A DNA stretch of 13,710 nt, taken from Candidatus Kerfeldbacteria bacterium. GTDB lineage: Bacteria; Patescibacteriota; Patescibacteriia; UBA9570. Positions 1 to 8,184 of this stretch are shown here, piece after piece. Numbering within the stretch: the stretch's first letter is position 1; each line of letters opens with the position of its first letter. The DNA lies in NCBI GenBank assembly GCA_016207285.1, contig JACQPW010000087.1, positions 1 through 13,710 on the forward strand, written 5' to 3'. Under the pieces are notes generated by a model that saw nothing but the letters and a program-made list of their open reading frames with translations, was not told where the DNA came from and made no database searches. A program made the translations under genes and the position numbers.

Positions 1-1
1 C

Positions 2-727
2 TATTTTTTTGACTGGGATTACCCCCGTGGTAAGCACCGACCGTTTCAGGTGGATTCACCGACTTTTCCTGATGCGGTGGGCGTGAGTGCGGATGGCAGC
101 ACGGTGGCCTATGCGAACGAACATTTTGTGGTACAGCAAGTTGTACCAGGCATTTTGGTCGATAATCTGGATACCATTCCAGTCTATATTGCAGGCAGTA
201 GTATGGATCTGCGCTATTATGTCAGTAATCCCGGTAAAAAAGCCAATCTCAAAATTCGCACGTCACTAAGTCTTCCACAAATATCCGTACTCAGTGACTT
301 AGGTGCCGAAGTAGATGGTGATCCCAAGGGAGCCAAGAGTAAGTTATTGGAATATGCCAACGCCACGTTGCCTGGCTATGAAGTAATTGATACGCGTTCG
401 GTGGCGATGGCGGCGCATGATTCTGAAGCGGTAACACCGACATTGACCGTTCCAGAAATGATACTGCCTGATTGGGTTGGTGATTTATTAGACCTGCTGG
501 GATTAAGTGAGATCTTTGATTCACTGATGGGTGACTATGCTGATCCCATGAACGATTTAATGAACGATAGAATTAATGAGGCGTTAACCAGTGGTGCCGA
601 AAATGCCGTCAGTGCTGGTGAGGGCAGTTATGCGTTACTTGGTCTTGGTCAGGTGGAACTGTATGATGCCGATACCAACGAAGTCTACAGTACCGATTCA
701 TTCTTCTTCATGTACCTGGTGTTGTGA
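2..727 (+). CDS. Hypothetical exported protein, 3' part (5' end outside window)
   Basis: The reading frame is open from base 2 to the TGA at 725-727. A GTG at 50 could serve as a start, but 16 sense codons precede it without a stop, so I read this as the C-terminal ~241 residues of a longer protein. Its beginning (DAVGVSADGSTVAYAN, from about residue 24) resembles a blade of a TolB/WD40-like beta-propeller. The middle is beta-rich and polar. Around residues 160-190 there is an acidic, leucine-rich amphipathic stretch (DLLDLLGLSEIFDSL). The end is short and hydrophobic (FFFMYLVL). I do not recognise a family. It runs tail-to-tail into the metalloprotease gene with an 8-nt gap and no visible terminator. 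A surface or periplasmic location is inference. Confidence 0.7.
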   Translation, partial: YFFDWDYPRGKHRPFQVDSPTFPDAVGVSADGSTVAYANEHFVVQQVVPGILVDNLDTIPVYIAGSSMDLRYYVSNPGKKANLKIRTSLSLPQISVLSDLGAEVDGDPKGAKSKLLEYANATLPGYEVIDTRSVAMAAHDSEAVTPTLTVPEMILPDWVGDLLDLLGLSEIFDSLMGDYADPMNDLMNDRINEALTSGAENAVSAGEGSYALLGLGQVELYDADTNEVYSTDSFFFMYLVL

Positions 728-735
728 AGCTATCG

Positions 736-2934
736 TTACTCGGCCTTATACGTCAGTAGAGTCTTTACTTTCGAGCGATTACCAGCGCGATCTTGTAACA
801 ACATGTACAGATAGTATTTCTTGTTGCGGATAGCAACCGTTCCCCGGAGGTTATTCTGTGTACGTTTATTCTTACTGTTGAGTAATTTGGCGCGGGTCAT
901 TGGTTTGTTACTGAACGTAACGTAGTAGTGTTTAGCATCGGCCACTTTTGCCCAAATAAAATACGGTTTGAGAGATTGGGCTTTGAGGATTTTCTTGAAT
1001 GTACTCGGGTTAATCGTTTTGATCCGCTTGTTGTGATGAGGCGAAGTATATATTTTTAACTTAGTTGGCACCAGTGGTTTAGTAGTATCAATCACAATGG
1101 CGTGATTGGCTGCTAAATTGGTAGTCGGTGTTGTGGCAGTAACAGCATCTCCACTGCTATCCGTAATGGTTCCGGTAATGCTGTTTACAGTAAGATCGCT
1201 GCTGGTATCAGCAGCGCGCACCGTGTAATCGCACGTACCGGTTGTTTCGGCAGCAGCGGTAAAACTGCAGCTGCGATCCGTTTGTCCGGTTTCTAAAGTG
1301 ACGGTCACATCACCGCTGACCGCTTCAGAAAAGGTGACGTCAATATCGATGACACTCCCTAGTTTGTAGTATCCATTGGCCGTATCTGATGTCACACTGG
1401 TAATGGTTGGTGTGGCGTCGACGCTGGCACAGTCTGGCACAACCGCCGCTTCACCACTACAAAAGCCAGCTTGGTCTAATTCCACTGCCAGTAAGGCTTT
1501 TTGTACTTCATGACAATCGGTATTGCTATATAAATCGGCACAAGCGGCCAGTAGGGCAGTGTAGGCCTGATTAAAATCTGTAGTGGTGGTGTAATAGGTG
1601 GTTTGAGCACGATAAAAAATCGCCTCTTCTTTGTCGCGCCCCAGTGCGGTGATGGTGCACCCATTAAACGTACCGCCCATCGCCATTAAGTAAGCCGCTT
1701 TATTCACCACTGAACTGTTTAAATGTACGCCGCCACTATCACCTTCACCGCAGTAGAGGTTCTCACTGTTGTAACGGTCAGGATACGGTATCGCATCGCC
1801 ATCTTCATTGGTATACGTATAGGTGGTGGGATCACTCATGCTGCGTAACGCTCCCGTAGATAACTCTGCGCCTATCAGCCAATCATTAGCACCCGTGACA
1901 TAATATTCCAGCGCTTCGCCAAAGACATCGGAGTTCGCTTCATTCAACGCGCCAATTTCATAGGTGTACGACAAACCAGCCGGAGCGCCATTTGCATCTA
2001 AGATGCTGAAATAATTCACCGCATGGGCGTATTCATGACCACTGATGTCGTTGGTGACATATCCATCGCAATAATGCATTGAACCGACCCCATCAAAAAA
2101 TGCATTGGGACAACTATCAGCCTCAAGACTATAGTAATCGATATAGGTCAAGCCGGTCGTATCGGCCACTGCAAAATTGGAGCCGTCACCCATCCCATGA
2201 TTGCCATTGGCTCCGTTACGGGCAAATTTGGTGAGATAGTAGTTATAGACATTGCCCAAATTATCATATAAGTTATCGGTATCTGTGAGAGAATCTACAA
2301 TATACCAATAAGGGTTATCGCCTCTGGCCGGTTGACCTTCTGATCGTCCATAGGTATAGCCTGTCACTGGGTCGGTTGAATCGATATAACAATTACCGTC
2401 GAAATAAGAGCAATCATAAATTTGCCGGGTAATCGCGTGCTGAACGCCATGAATTTGGTAGACGAGCGCACCAGTCTGGGCATCTATATAATAATATTCA
2501 TGGAAAAGGGGATCGGACTGGTATAACTCTATTTCCCAAACTAACGTGTAGGTATCGGTTTGCAGTTTGTTCAGTAACCGTGGATTAAAAAGATAAAAAT
2601 TTTGTTTACGCACAGTAGTTTCTACATTCGCTAAGCCTTGGGCAATGACAGTCGCTTCGTCTGCTGATAGCGTCGGGGTGGTAGTGACGTCCGTTGCAGC
2701 AATGGTGGTGCTAGTCTGGCCAGTCACAAAGCGTTGACCAGTGGCCTGGTTGTGATGCCATTTGACCTGGCCGCCAAAAATAGGCACACCTTGATAGCGT
2801 TGCTGGTAGGTGACGTGTTCAATCCCAAGATCATCGACCGTCTGGTTGATGGAAGACAACTCGTAGCCCACAGTACTATGGGCTAGCAATAAGCCACTGA
2901 TGCTTAGACTAAGGATGGGTGCACTTAGTTTCAT
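736..2934 (-). CDS. Secreted M4 (thermolysin-like) zinc metalloprotease with extra C-terminal domains
   Basis: 732 residues. An N-terminal signal peptide (about 1-23) is followed by an FTP-type propeptide (about 25-75, with YQGVPIFGGQV) and a PepSY-like propeptide (about 90-163). The M4 catalytic domain spans about 220-490. It contains the zinc motif HEYAH (H300, E301, H304), the third ligand E332 in GALNEANSD, and the transition-state histidine H403 in GGVHLNSSVVNKAAYL; all expected M4 active-site landmarks are present. Then comes an Ig-like domain (about 508-617) and a lysine/arginine-rich module (621-732). Twelve cysteines, all outside the signal peptide, fit disulfides in an exported protein. 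Family knowledge: M4 enzymes are secreted zymogens that cleave proteins N-terminal to hydrophobic residues. The ATG at 2934 puts the signal peptide at the N-terminus and lies 10 nt from a -10 box. No Shine-Dalgarno site is seen. Confidence 0.96.
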   Translation of the reverse strand: MKLSAPILSLSISGLLLAHSTVGYELSSINQTVDDLGIEHVTYQQRYQGVPIFGGQVKWHHNQATGQRFVTGQTSTTIAATDVTTTPTLSADEATVIAQGLANVETTVRKQNFYLFNPRLLNKLQTDTYTLVWEIELYQSDPLFHEYYYIDAQTGALVYQIHGVQHAITRQIYDCSYFDGNCYIDSTDPVTGYTYGRSEGQPARGDNPYWYIVDSLTDTDNLYDNLGNVYNYYLTKFARNGANGNHGMGDGSNFAVADTTGLTYIDYYSLEADSCPNAFFDGVGSMHYCDGYVTNDISGHEYAHAVNYFSILDANGAPAGLSYTYEIGALNEANSDVFGEALEYYVTGANDWLIGAELSTGALRSMSDPTTYTYTNEDGDAIPYPDRYNSENLYCGEGDSGGVHLNSSVVNKAAYLMAMGGTFNGCTITALGRDKEEAIFYRAQTTYYTTTTDFNQAYTALLAACADLYSNTDCHEVQKALLAVELDQAGFCSGEAAVVPDCASVDATPTITSVTSDTANGYYKLGSVIDIDVTFSEAVSGDVTVTLETGQTDRSCSFTAAAETTGTCDYTVRAADTSSDLTVNSITGTITDSSGDAVTATTPTTNLAANHAIVIDTTKPLVPTKLKIYTSPHHNKRIKTINPSTFKKILKAQSLKPYFIWAKVADAKHYYVTFSNKPMTRAKLLNSKNKRTQNNLRGTVAIRNKKYYLYMLLQDRAGNRSKVKTLLTYKAE

Positions 2935-2944
2935 TGATCTATTC

Positions 2945-2950
2945 AGTATA
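2945..2950 (-). promoter_or_regulatory. -10 box of the metalloprotease gene
   Basis: TATACT on the minus strand, 10 nt before the ATG at 2934, in the 22-bp gap after the FAD gene stop at 2957. Transcription would start about 4 nt before the ATG. No convincing -35 hexamer lies 16-18 nt upstream, and there is no Shine-Dalgarno sequence. Confidence 0.5.
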
Positions 2951-2956
2951 CTACAA

Positions 2957-4087
2957 TTAGAATTGGCTTGCTATCTGCCTGGCTGCATAGACACCACTAA
3001 TATAGGAATCTTCCAACGTACAGATATTATGTTCGCCCGCTACATACAGGCCATGCCCGCGGTTTTGTTTCGTCAGCGCTGAGCCAATGACATTAAAAGC
3101 TGGATCCCAAACTTTCTGTGTAATCATCGTGTAGTTAGAAAATAGGGTACTAAAGTCAGTCCAGGGCGTGCGGGTATAGATCAAATACGTACCATCTGGT
3201 TGTGTGGCGATGGTCACTAAACGGCTGTGATCGTCAAACACATGATAGCGTCGTTTGGCATAAGCTGGCTTCAACTGACCCTGGAGGTGATACATGTATG
3301 CACTGACTGGTTCTTTACCGTCGTTTGTATGGAGCAACTGGCGCATAGTCATTGTTGGCACTGCTACAACCACATAACGACTAGCGTAAGATTGTTGGTC
3401 AGTAGTTGCCACGGTGTAACCATCAGCTTGTGGTGTGATAGTGGCAACGGTAGCTAGTACGATGGAGGATTGAAATGGTTGCGTGATGGTTGTAGGATCA
3501 AAACTGTATTCATAGCTGCGGGCAATCAGTGGCTGCGCTAACCACAACATGTCAAAAGCTTGTGCCTCCGCCAAGCTGATAAAATCAGTGGCGTACAGAG
3601 CTTCTTCGATATAGTCATGAAACAATCCGACGAGGTGATGCTCGCGCACAAAATCGGTGGCCGCTTGGTTGACTAAGGGCCATAGGTACGGATCGCGTTT
3701 GATGAGTACGCTTTGTTCTTCATCGAGCGCGTCCTGTCTTAATTGCCGTAAGTGTTGGCGGAAGGTGCGTAACAGCTGACGGAAACGGAGTAGTTGTGGC
3801 AGATAATGCATGGCGCGGAGGCCAAGCATGGAGTAGGCCTGACCAGGATGGTGAAACTGAAAGTTCAGTAGCGAGATGCGGTGCAGGCGTTTTACGAGCG
3901 GCAGGATATGGTTATAATCAGCGGTAATGTAATACGCACCATAATTCACTGTATGATTACTGTTTTCTGTAATGCGCCCACCGACGTCTTTAGTGATCAA
4001 CGTAAACGGAATACCGGCAGCGTTTAAAGCGCTGGCGCAGCCTAAACCCGCTACGCCGCCGCCAATAATCACTACCTGGTTACTCAT
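2957..4087 (-). CDS. FAD-dependent oxidoreductase, amine oxidase fold
   Basis: 376 residues. The N-terminal Rossmann motif is IIGGGVAGLG (7-16), followed by VGGRI (35-39), the GGR that contacts FAD phosphates in the amine oxidase/protoporphyrinogen oxidase superfamily. The C-terminal FAD motif is GLYVAGE (346-352). The acidic residue that normally binds the FAD ribose at the end of beta-2 is not obvious (LITKD instead of the usual LE), which is unusual. Residues about 95-120 form an arginine/leucine/glutamine-rich helix that could lie on a membrane; that is inference. The substrate is unknown. At 376 residues it is shorter than typical members (about 430-500). It starts 5 nt after the helicase stop on the same strand, so the two are almost certainly one transcript. 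No strong Shine-Dalgarno site is seen; a GAGGT lies 12 nt upstream, inside the helicase stop region. Confidence 0.88.
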   Translation of the reverse strand: MSNQVVIIGGGVAGLGCASALNAAGIPFTLITKDVGGRITENSNHTVNYGAYYITADYNHILPLVKRLHRISLLNFQFHHPGQAYSMLGLRAMHYLPQLLRFRQLLRTFRQHLRQLRQDALDEEQSVLIKRDPYLWPLVNQAATDFVREHHLVGLFHDYIEEALYATDFISLAEAQAFDMLWLAQPLIARSYEYSFDPTTITQPFQSSIVLATVATITPQADGYTVATTDQQSYASRYVVVAVPTMTMRQLLHTNDGKEPVSAYMYHLQGQLKPAYAKRRYHVFDDHSRLVTIATQPDGTYLIYTRTPWTDFSTLFSNYTMITQKVWDPAFNVIGSALTKQNRGHGLYVAGEHNICTLEDSYISGVYAARQIASQF

Positions 4088-4092
4088 GGACT

Positions 4093-5343
4093 TTATTGTA
4101 CCTCAAATGCTCTGGATTGTTCTAGAAAGATCAGATCTTGCGCCTGAATACGTGGATCCACCTGTAAAGCGCGCTGGTTCATGCCGCGCAAATATAATCC
4201 GGCCAATGTCCGGACACGTGACAGCGCTACATACCCCATTCCGGGCGCAAACGATTTAGACAAATCTACTGCCACAGTATCCAGCGTCATTCCTTGGCTT
4301 TTATGCACGGTGATGGCCCAGGCTAACCGCAATGGCAGCTGGTTAATTTTGCCCAACGGCTTGCCATCTTGCTCCAGTGCCCAGGTTTCTTGTTGAACAG
4401 TAATGGTCTTGCCGTCGGTCGTTTCAATGGTCACACCAGCATATTCAAAGCCGGTCACCACGCCCATCGTGCCATTCACATAACCAGCCTTACTGTTATT
4501 TTTGACGCACATCACGGTGGCGCCGATTTTGAGCGCGAGCTCTTCCGGAGCCAAACAGTATTTTTTGAGTTGCTTAATAGCATCTTTTTTACCGCTACTG
4601 GTCATCTGAAACAATTGTTGTTCACCTGGAACTTTGGTTAGCTCAGCGGCATTGATGGCATCGACATCTATATTGTGTGTATATAAGCGGGTGGGCGACA
4701 GCTGATCTGGTAGGGTAGCTTCTAAACGAATGTGCAGTTGTTCAACCGTATCTTCGGTTAAGTCACCACTGCGAATGTCTTGCAGAATACTTAAGAGGGG
4801 ATCATCGGTTTGGCGGTAGACCATATCTAAGTAACAGACTGCTAACTCTTCCATTTGTTCCCAGACGCGGGCTTGAAAGGCAAACTGGATGGGGGTGCGG
4901 CCGCGCGTAATGGGCGGCAATTGAAAAAAGTCTCCGGATAACACGACTTGAATGCCCCCAAAGGGCAGATCAGTATCGCGCATCGCCCGCAAAATTAGAT
5001 CTACCGAATCTAAGCGGGGAGCATCAAACATCGAAATTTCATCGATAATCAAGATGTCGGTATTGGTAAAGCGAGTGTGGAGATATTCCTTCTGCAGTAA
5101 AGCATCAAGCGCATATTCATCGATGCGATCGGCAATCCCTAACCCAGACCAGGAATGAATGGTGGTACCACCTAAGTGGGTAGCGGCAATGCCGGTAGAA
5201 GCGGTAACCGCTACTTTTTTGCCTGCTTTCCTGGCCAAGCTAATAAATTGGTTCAAGAGATAGGTTTTGCCTGATCCAGCTGGTCCGGTGAGTAGTACAT
5301 TGCGTCCGGCTTGCAGATACTCGAGGGCTTTGGCTTGTTGCAT
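4093..5343 (-). CDS. Pif1/RecD-like superfamily 1 DNA helicase
   Basis: 416 residues, an almost minimal SF1B helicase. Motifs in order: Walker A GPAGSGKT (20-27); motif Ia around TASTGIAATHLGGTTIHS (48-63), which is characteristic of Pif1; Walker B IIDEISM (99-105); motif III LSGDFFQLPP (135-144); YRQ (176-178); and the C-terminal AWAITVHKSQGMTLD (341-355) and YVALSRV (371-377). Family knowledge: these enzymes hydrolyse ATP and move 5' to 3' on single-stranded DNA, unwinding duplexes, G-quadruplexes or R-loops. No accessory nuclease or zinc domain is visible. The ATG at 5343 lies 6 nt after a TATACT box, so the mRNA would start at or beside the ATG. It is the first gene of the helicase-FAD pair and diverges from the flavoenzyme operon. 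Confidence 0.96.
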   Translation of the reverse strand: MQQAKALEYLQAGRNVLLTGPAGSGKTYLLNQFISLARKAGKKVAVTASTGIAATHLGGTTIHSWSGLGIADRIDEYALDALLQKEYLHTRFTNTDILIIDEISMFDAPRLDSVDLILRAMRDTDLPFGGIQVVLSGDFFQLPPITRGRTPIQFAFQARVWEQMEELAVCYLDMVYRQTDDPLLSILQDIRSGDLTEDTVEQLHIRLEATLPDQLSPTRLYTHNIDVDAINAAELTKVPGEQQLFQMTSSGKKDAIKQLKKYCLAPEELALKIGATVMCVKNNSKAGYVNGTMGVVTGFEYAGVTIETTDGKTITVQQETWALEQDGKPLGKINQLPLRLAWAITVHKSQGMTLDTVAVDLSKSFAPGMGYVALSRVRTLAGLYLRGMNQRALQVDPRIQAQDLIFLEQSRAFEVQ

Positions 5344-5349
5344 CGCTGT

Positions 5350-5355
5350 AGTATA
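5350..5355 (-). promoter_or_regulatory. -10 box of the helicase gene, implying a leaderless mRNA
   Basis: TATACT on the minus strand, 6 nt before the ATG at 5343. The expected start of transcription is the A of the ATG itself. No -35 match is visible; that position falls inside the divergent gene. Confidence 0.55.
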
Positions 5356-5361
5356 GCATGA

Positions 5362-5367
5362 TATATT
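5362..5367 (+). promoter_or_regulatory. -10 box of the flavoenzyme operon, implying a leaderless mRNA
   Basis: TATATT on the plus strand, 7 nt before the ATG at 5375. It is only 6 bp from the opposing helicase -10 box. The sequence between box and ATG is CTCCTGT, with no Shine-Dalgarno site. Confidence 0.45.
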
Positions 5368-5374
5368 CTCCTGT

Positions 5375-6976
5375 ATGGCTGGACACCCCTATAGTAGTTT
5401 TACCCGACACCATGAGCACTTCGATGCCATTGTGATTGGTTCTGGCATGGGCGGCTTAAGTGTGTCTGCCATGTTGGCCAAAGCGGGGAAGAAAGTCTTG
5501 ATGTTAGAACAACATTATATTTTGGGTGGCTATACGCATTTATTCCGGCGGCGTGGCTATGCGTGGGATGTTGGTTTGCACTACGTTGGCCAGGTGCATA
5601 TTCCTGGAACCTTTTTGAATAAAGCTTTTCGTTACATTACCAATGAACAATTAAAGTGGTCGCCGCTAGATGATATCTATGATCGCGCGGTGTTTGGTGA
5701 CAAGGAATATGTGTTTCCACGGGGCAAAGAAAATTTACGCGCTCAATTTAAGGAATATTTTCCAGCGGCAGAGGATCAGGTTTCCATTGATGCGTATTTT
5801 ACATTGTTAGAAGAGGTTGAACATATTGGCGTAGGTTACTATATCGAAAAAGCTTTACCAGTGTTTTTATCCAAATTAATTGGCCCCAAGTTACGCAGTA
5901 AAGTCTTCAAATATTCTGACCGCACGACCTTGGAGGTATTGCGTTCGCTGACCAAGAATGAACAATTAATTGGTGTGCTGACAGCCCAGTACGGTGATTA
6001 TGGCTTGCAACCGGCGGAAAGCAGTTTCTATATGCACGCCTTATTGGCTAACCACTATATGGATGGGGCTGGTTACCCGGTGGGTGGCGCCGGTAGTATT
6101 GCCGAAACCGTAGTGCCAGTCATTGAAGCCGCCGGTGGCACCGCTCTTCATCAGGTGCGGGTTACCAATATTATTGTCGAACAGAATAAGGCTATTGGAG
6201 TTAAGCTAGCCGATGGTAAAACGATTTACGCCGATAACATTATCAGTGATGCCGGTATCCATAATACGTATCATAAGTTGCTACCTGCAGAGGTGGCCAA
6301 ACAGCATCACTTAGAAGAGCAGTTACAACAATTGTCACCCTCGGGCGCGCATATGGGGTTGTATGTGGGCATTAAAGACACTCCAGAGAACCTGCACTTA
6401 CCGAAGTGTAATTACTGGATTTTTCCCAATGAGTATAATCACGAACTGAATCAACAGCGTTATGAAAATTTAGATGCTACTCTTCCGGTTTCGTATGTGT
6501 CGTTTCCGGCCGCTAAAGACCCTGATTCCCAAAAGCATCATCCTGGCCGTTCGACTGTAGAGGTGATTATCATTGTGCCGTATGATTGGTTTAAGCAGTG
6601 GGAAGGCACCGAGTGGCGCAAACGGGGTGAGGAATACCAACAGATGAAAGCGCGCATGGCCGAGAAAATGTTTGCCGATCTGTACCGCGTGGCACCGCAA
6701 TTAAAAGGTAAGGTGGATTACTTTGATATTTCGTCACCATTAAGTACTAAAAAATTCACTGACCATCCGTTTGGTGAAATTTATGGTATTGCGCATACGC
6801 CGAAACGGTTCCGACAGGCCTTCTTGCGCCCGCAAACTCCGGTGAAAAATTTATACCTCACTGGCCAAGATGTCATGATTGCCAGTATTGCTGGTGGGTT
6901 GATGGGTGGGTTACTGTGTGCCTCGGCTATTCTGCACAAAAACATGATGGGGGTCATCAAAAAAAGTATCCAGTAA
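5375..6976 (+). CDS. Retinol saturase/carotenoid isomerase-like FAD oxidoreductase
   Basis: 533 residues. FAD-binding motif IVIGSGMGGLS (19-29), ribose-binding E45 in LEQH, then GGYTHLF (51-57) and WDVGLHYVG (64-72). The C-terminal FAD motif is NLYLTGQDV (492-500), followed by a small-residue, hydrophobic stretch with GGLMGGLLCASAIL. The LEQH...GG.TH...D.G.HY.G and LTGQD...GGLMGG...AS patterns are those of all-trans-retinol 13,14-reductase and prolycopene isomerase, within the phytoene desaturase superfamily. Those enzymes saturate or isomerise double bonds in polyene chains, usually at membranes. The actual substrate here is unknown, and no carotenoid or retinoid genes are in view. Length is in the range of bacterial relatives. 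The ATG at 5375 lies 7 nt from a -10 box. The gene is coupled to the next by a 1-nt TAATG overlap. Confidence 0.93.
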   Translation: MAGHPYSSFTRHHEHFDAIVIGSGMGGLSVSAMLAKAGKKVLMLEQHYILGGYTHLFRRRGYAWDVGLHYVGQVHIPGTFLNKAFRYITNEQLKWSPLDDIYDRAVFGDKEYVFPRGKENLRAQFKEYFPAAEDQVSIDAYFTLLEEVEHIGVGYYIEKALPVFLSKLIGPKLRSKVFKYSDRTTLEVLRSLTKNEQLIGVLTAQYGDYGLQPAESSFYMHALLANHYMDGAGYPVGGAGSIAETVVPVIEAAGGTALHQVRVTNIIVEQNKAIGVKLADGKTIYADNIISDAGIHNTYHKLLPAEVAKQHHLEEQLQQLSPSGAHMGLYVGIKDTPENLHLPKCNYWIFPNEYNHELNQQRYENLDATLPVSYVSFPAAKDPDSQKHHPGRSTVEVIIIVPYDWFKQWEGTEWRKRGEEYQQMKARMAEKMFADLYRVAPQLKGKVDYFDISSPLSTKKFTDHPFGEIYGIAHTPKRFRQAFLRPQTPVKNLYLTGQDVMIASIAGGLMGGLLCASAILHKNMMGVIKKSIQ

Positions 6977-8184
6977 TGAAGCGCATTGTCATCATCGGAG
7001 CTGGTGCTGCCGGCCTCACCGCCGCCGAGACCCTCAAGCAACAGGGTTATCAATCCGTTGTGGTTTTGGAGAAATCGGATCACGCTGGTGGCAAATGCTG
7101 TTCTCCGGAATACCAAGGTAACGTCTACGAACTGGGGGCAGGCTTTGTCTCGAACCATAACCGAGCGGTGCTGAAGTTAGTTCAGCGTTACCAGGTACCA
7201 ACGGCCGTGGTGGAATATGGTAAGAGTATCTTGGTTGATGCACAGCCTAAAACGATTGGACAGAAATTAAAGACCGTCCGCGAGTTGTTGACTTACCTCA
7301 CCTTAGTAAGACGCTATCGGACAGTAGCGCAACCCGGTTGGGTGCACGTGGATCCGGCCGTATGCGTACCGTTTGCTGAATTTGCTAAACAACACCACAT
7401 GGAATGGCTGGCCGAGGAGTTAGCGTTGTACTTTACCGGTTTTGGTTATGATTATTTTGCTACCATCCCAGCGGCTTATGTTTTAAAATATTACAGTTGG
7501 CCTTTACTGAAAGCGCGGCTGCAAAAGAAAATGTATATCTTTCCCCAAGGTATTCAGCACCTCTGGACTACCGTTGCCAAACAACACGATGTGCGTTACC
7601 ACACTGTGATTCAACAGATTAAACGTGCTGACACCATCACCATTACTACCACAGAGGGCGAGTTAGAGTGTGACGATTTGATTATTGCTTCACCCCTAGA
7701 TGAAGCGCTGGAGTATTTGGATGCTCATGCTGACGAACACACGTTGTTTAGTAAAATTGAATACTGCGATTACCGTACCTATGCCGTGCGGCTAGACGAT
7801 TTTCCAAAAGCAAGTGGTTTTTTGCCGGGGAATTATACCCCTGATCGCATGGGATCACCGGTGTATTGGTACCACCGTCATGCCGACACCAATCTCTATA
7901 CCTTTTACGTATTAGGCGACTGGAAGATCACCGATGAGCAGGTGTTAGCCAATATCGTGGCAATGGTGAAACCGTTCGGTGGTACAATTGTGAAAACTGA
8001 AGTGATCAAACACTGGAAATATTTCCCACATGTGAACGGGGATGTGATGCGCAGTGGTTTCTTTGACCAAGTAGAAAAGCTACAAGGGCAACACCATACC
8101 TATTATGTCGGTGAGGTGATGAATTTTAGTACCGTCGGCTTGACGGCAGAATACGCTGAACGTTTAGTGCAGCGCTTCTTTTAA
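6976..8184 (+). CDS. FAD-dependent fatty acid double-bond isomerase-like protein (PAI family)
   Basis: 402 residues. FAD motif IIGAGAAGLTAAE (6-18), E32, then HAGGKC (36-41) and YELGAGFV (51-58); C-terminal FAD motif YYVGEVM. The stretches FGYDYF.TIPAAYVLKYY, the YWYHRHAD region, HWKYFPHV and QGQHHTYYVGE closely match, from memory, the Propionibacterium/Cutibacterium polyunsaturated fatty acid isomerase that makes 10-trans,12-cis conjugated linoleate (about 424 residues). That enzyme uses FAD as a transient hydride acceptor. The match runs along the whole protein, so family assignment is fairly safe, but substrate and regiochemistry are unknown. The frame is open upstream to 6916, but the ATG at 6976 places the Rossmann beta-strand at the N-terminus and overlaps the upstream TAA (TAATG). 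This implies translational coupling. The stop interlocks with that of the convergent FKBP gene. Confidence 0.88.
   Translation: MKRIVIIGAGAAGLTAAETLKQQGYQSVVVLEKSDHAGGKCCSPEYQGNVYELGAGFVSNHNRAVLKLVQRYQVPTAVVEYGKSILVDAQPKTIGQKLKTVRELLTYLTLVRRYRTVAQPGWVHVDPAVCVPFAEFAKQHHMEWLAEELALYFTGFGYDYFATIPAAYVLKYYSWPLLKARLQKKMYIFPQGIQHLWTTVAKQHDVRYHTVIQQIKRADTITITTTEGELECDDLIIASPLDEALEYLDAHADEHTLFSKIEYCDYRTYAVRLDDFPKASGFLPGNYTPDRMGSPVYWYHRHADTNLYTFYVLGDWKITDEQVLANIVAMVKPFGGTIVKTEVIKHWKYFPHVNGDVMRSGFFDQVEKLQGQHHTYYVGEVMNFSTVGLTAEYAERLVQRFF

Noticed and set aside
725..727. Possible recoding of TGA as glycine, as in some candidate phyla
   Set aside because: TGA ends two genes at plausible places (727 and 12826), and no long conserved frame contains an internal TGA.
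6916..6975. Upstream alternative start for the isomerase-like protein
   Set aside because: It would add 20 unrelated residues before the Rossmann strand and overlap the previous gene by 61 nt; the ATG at 6976 gives the typical N-terminus and a TAATG junction.
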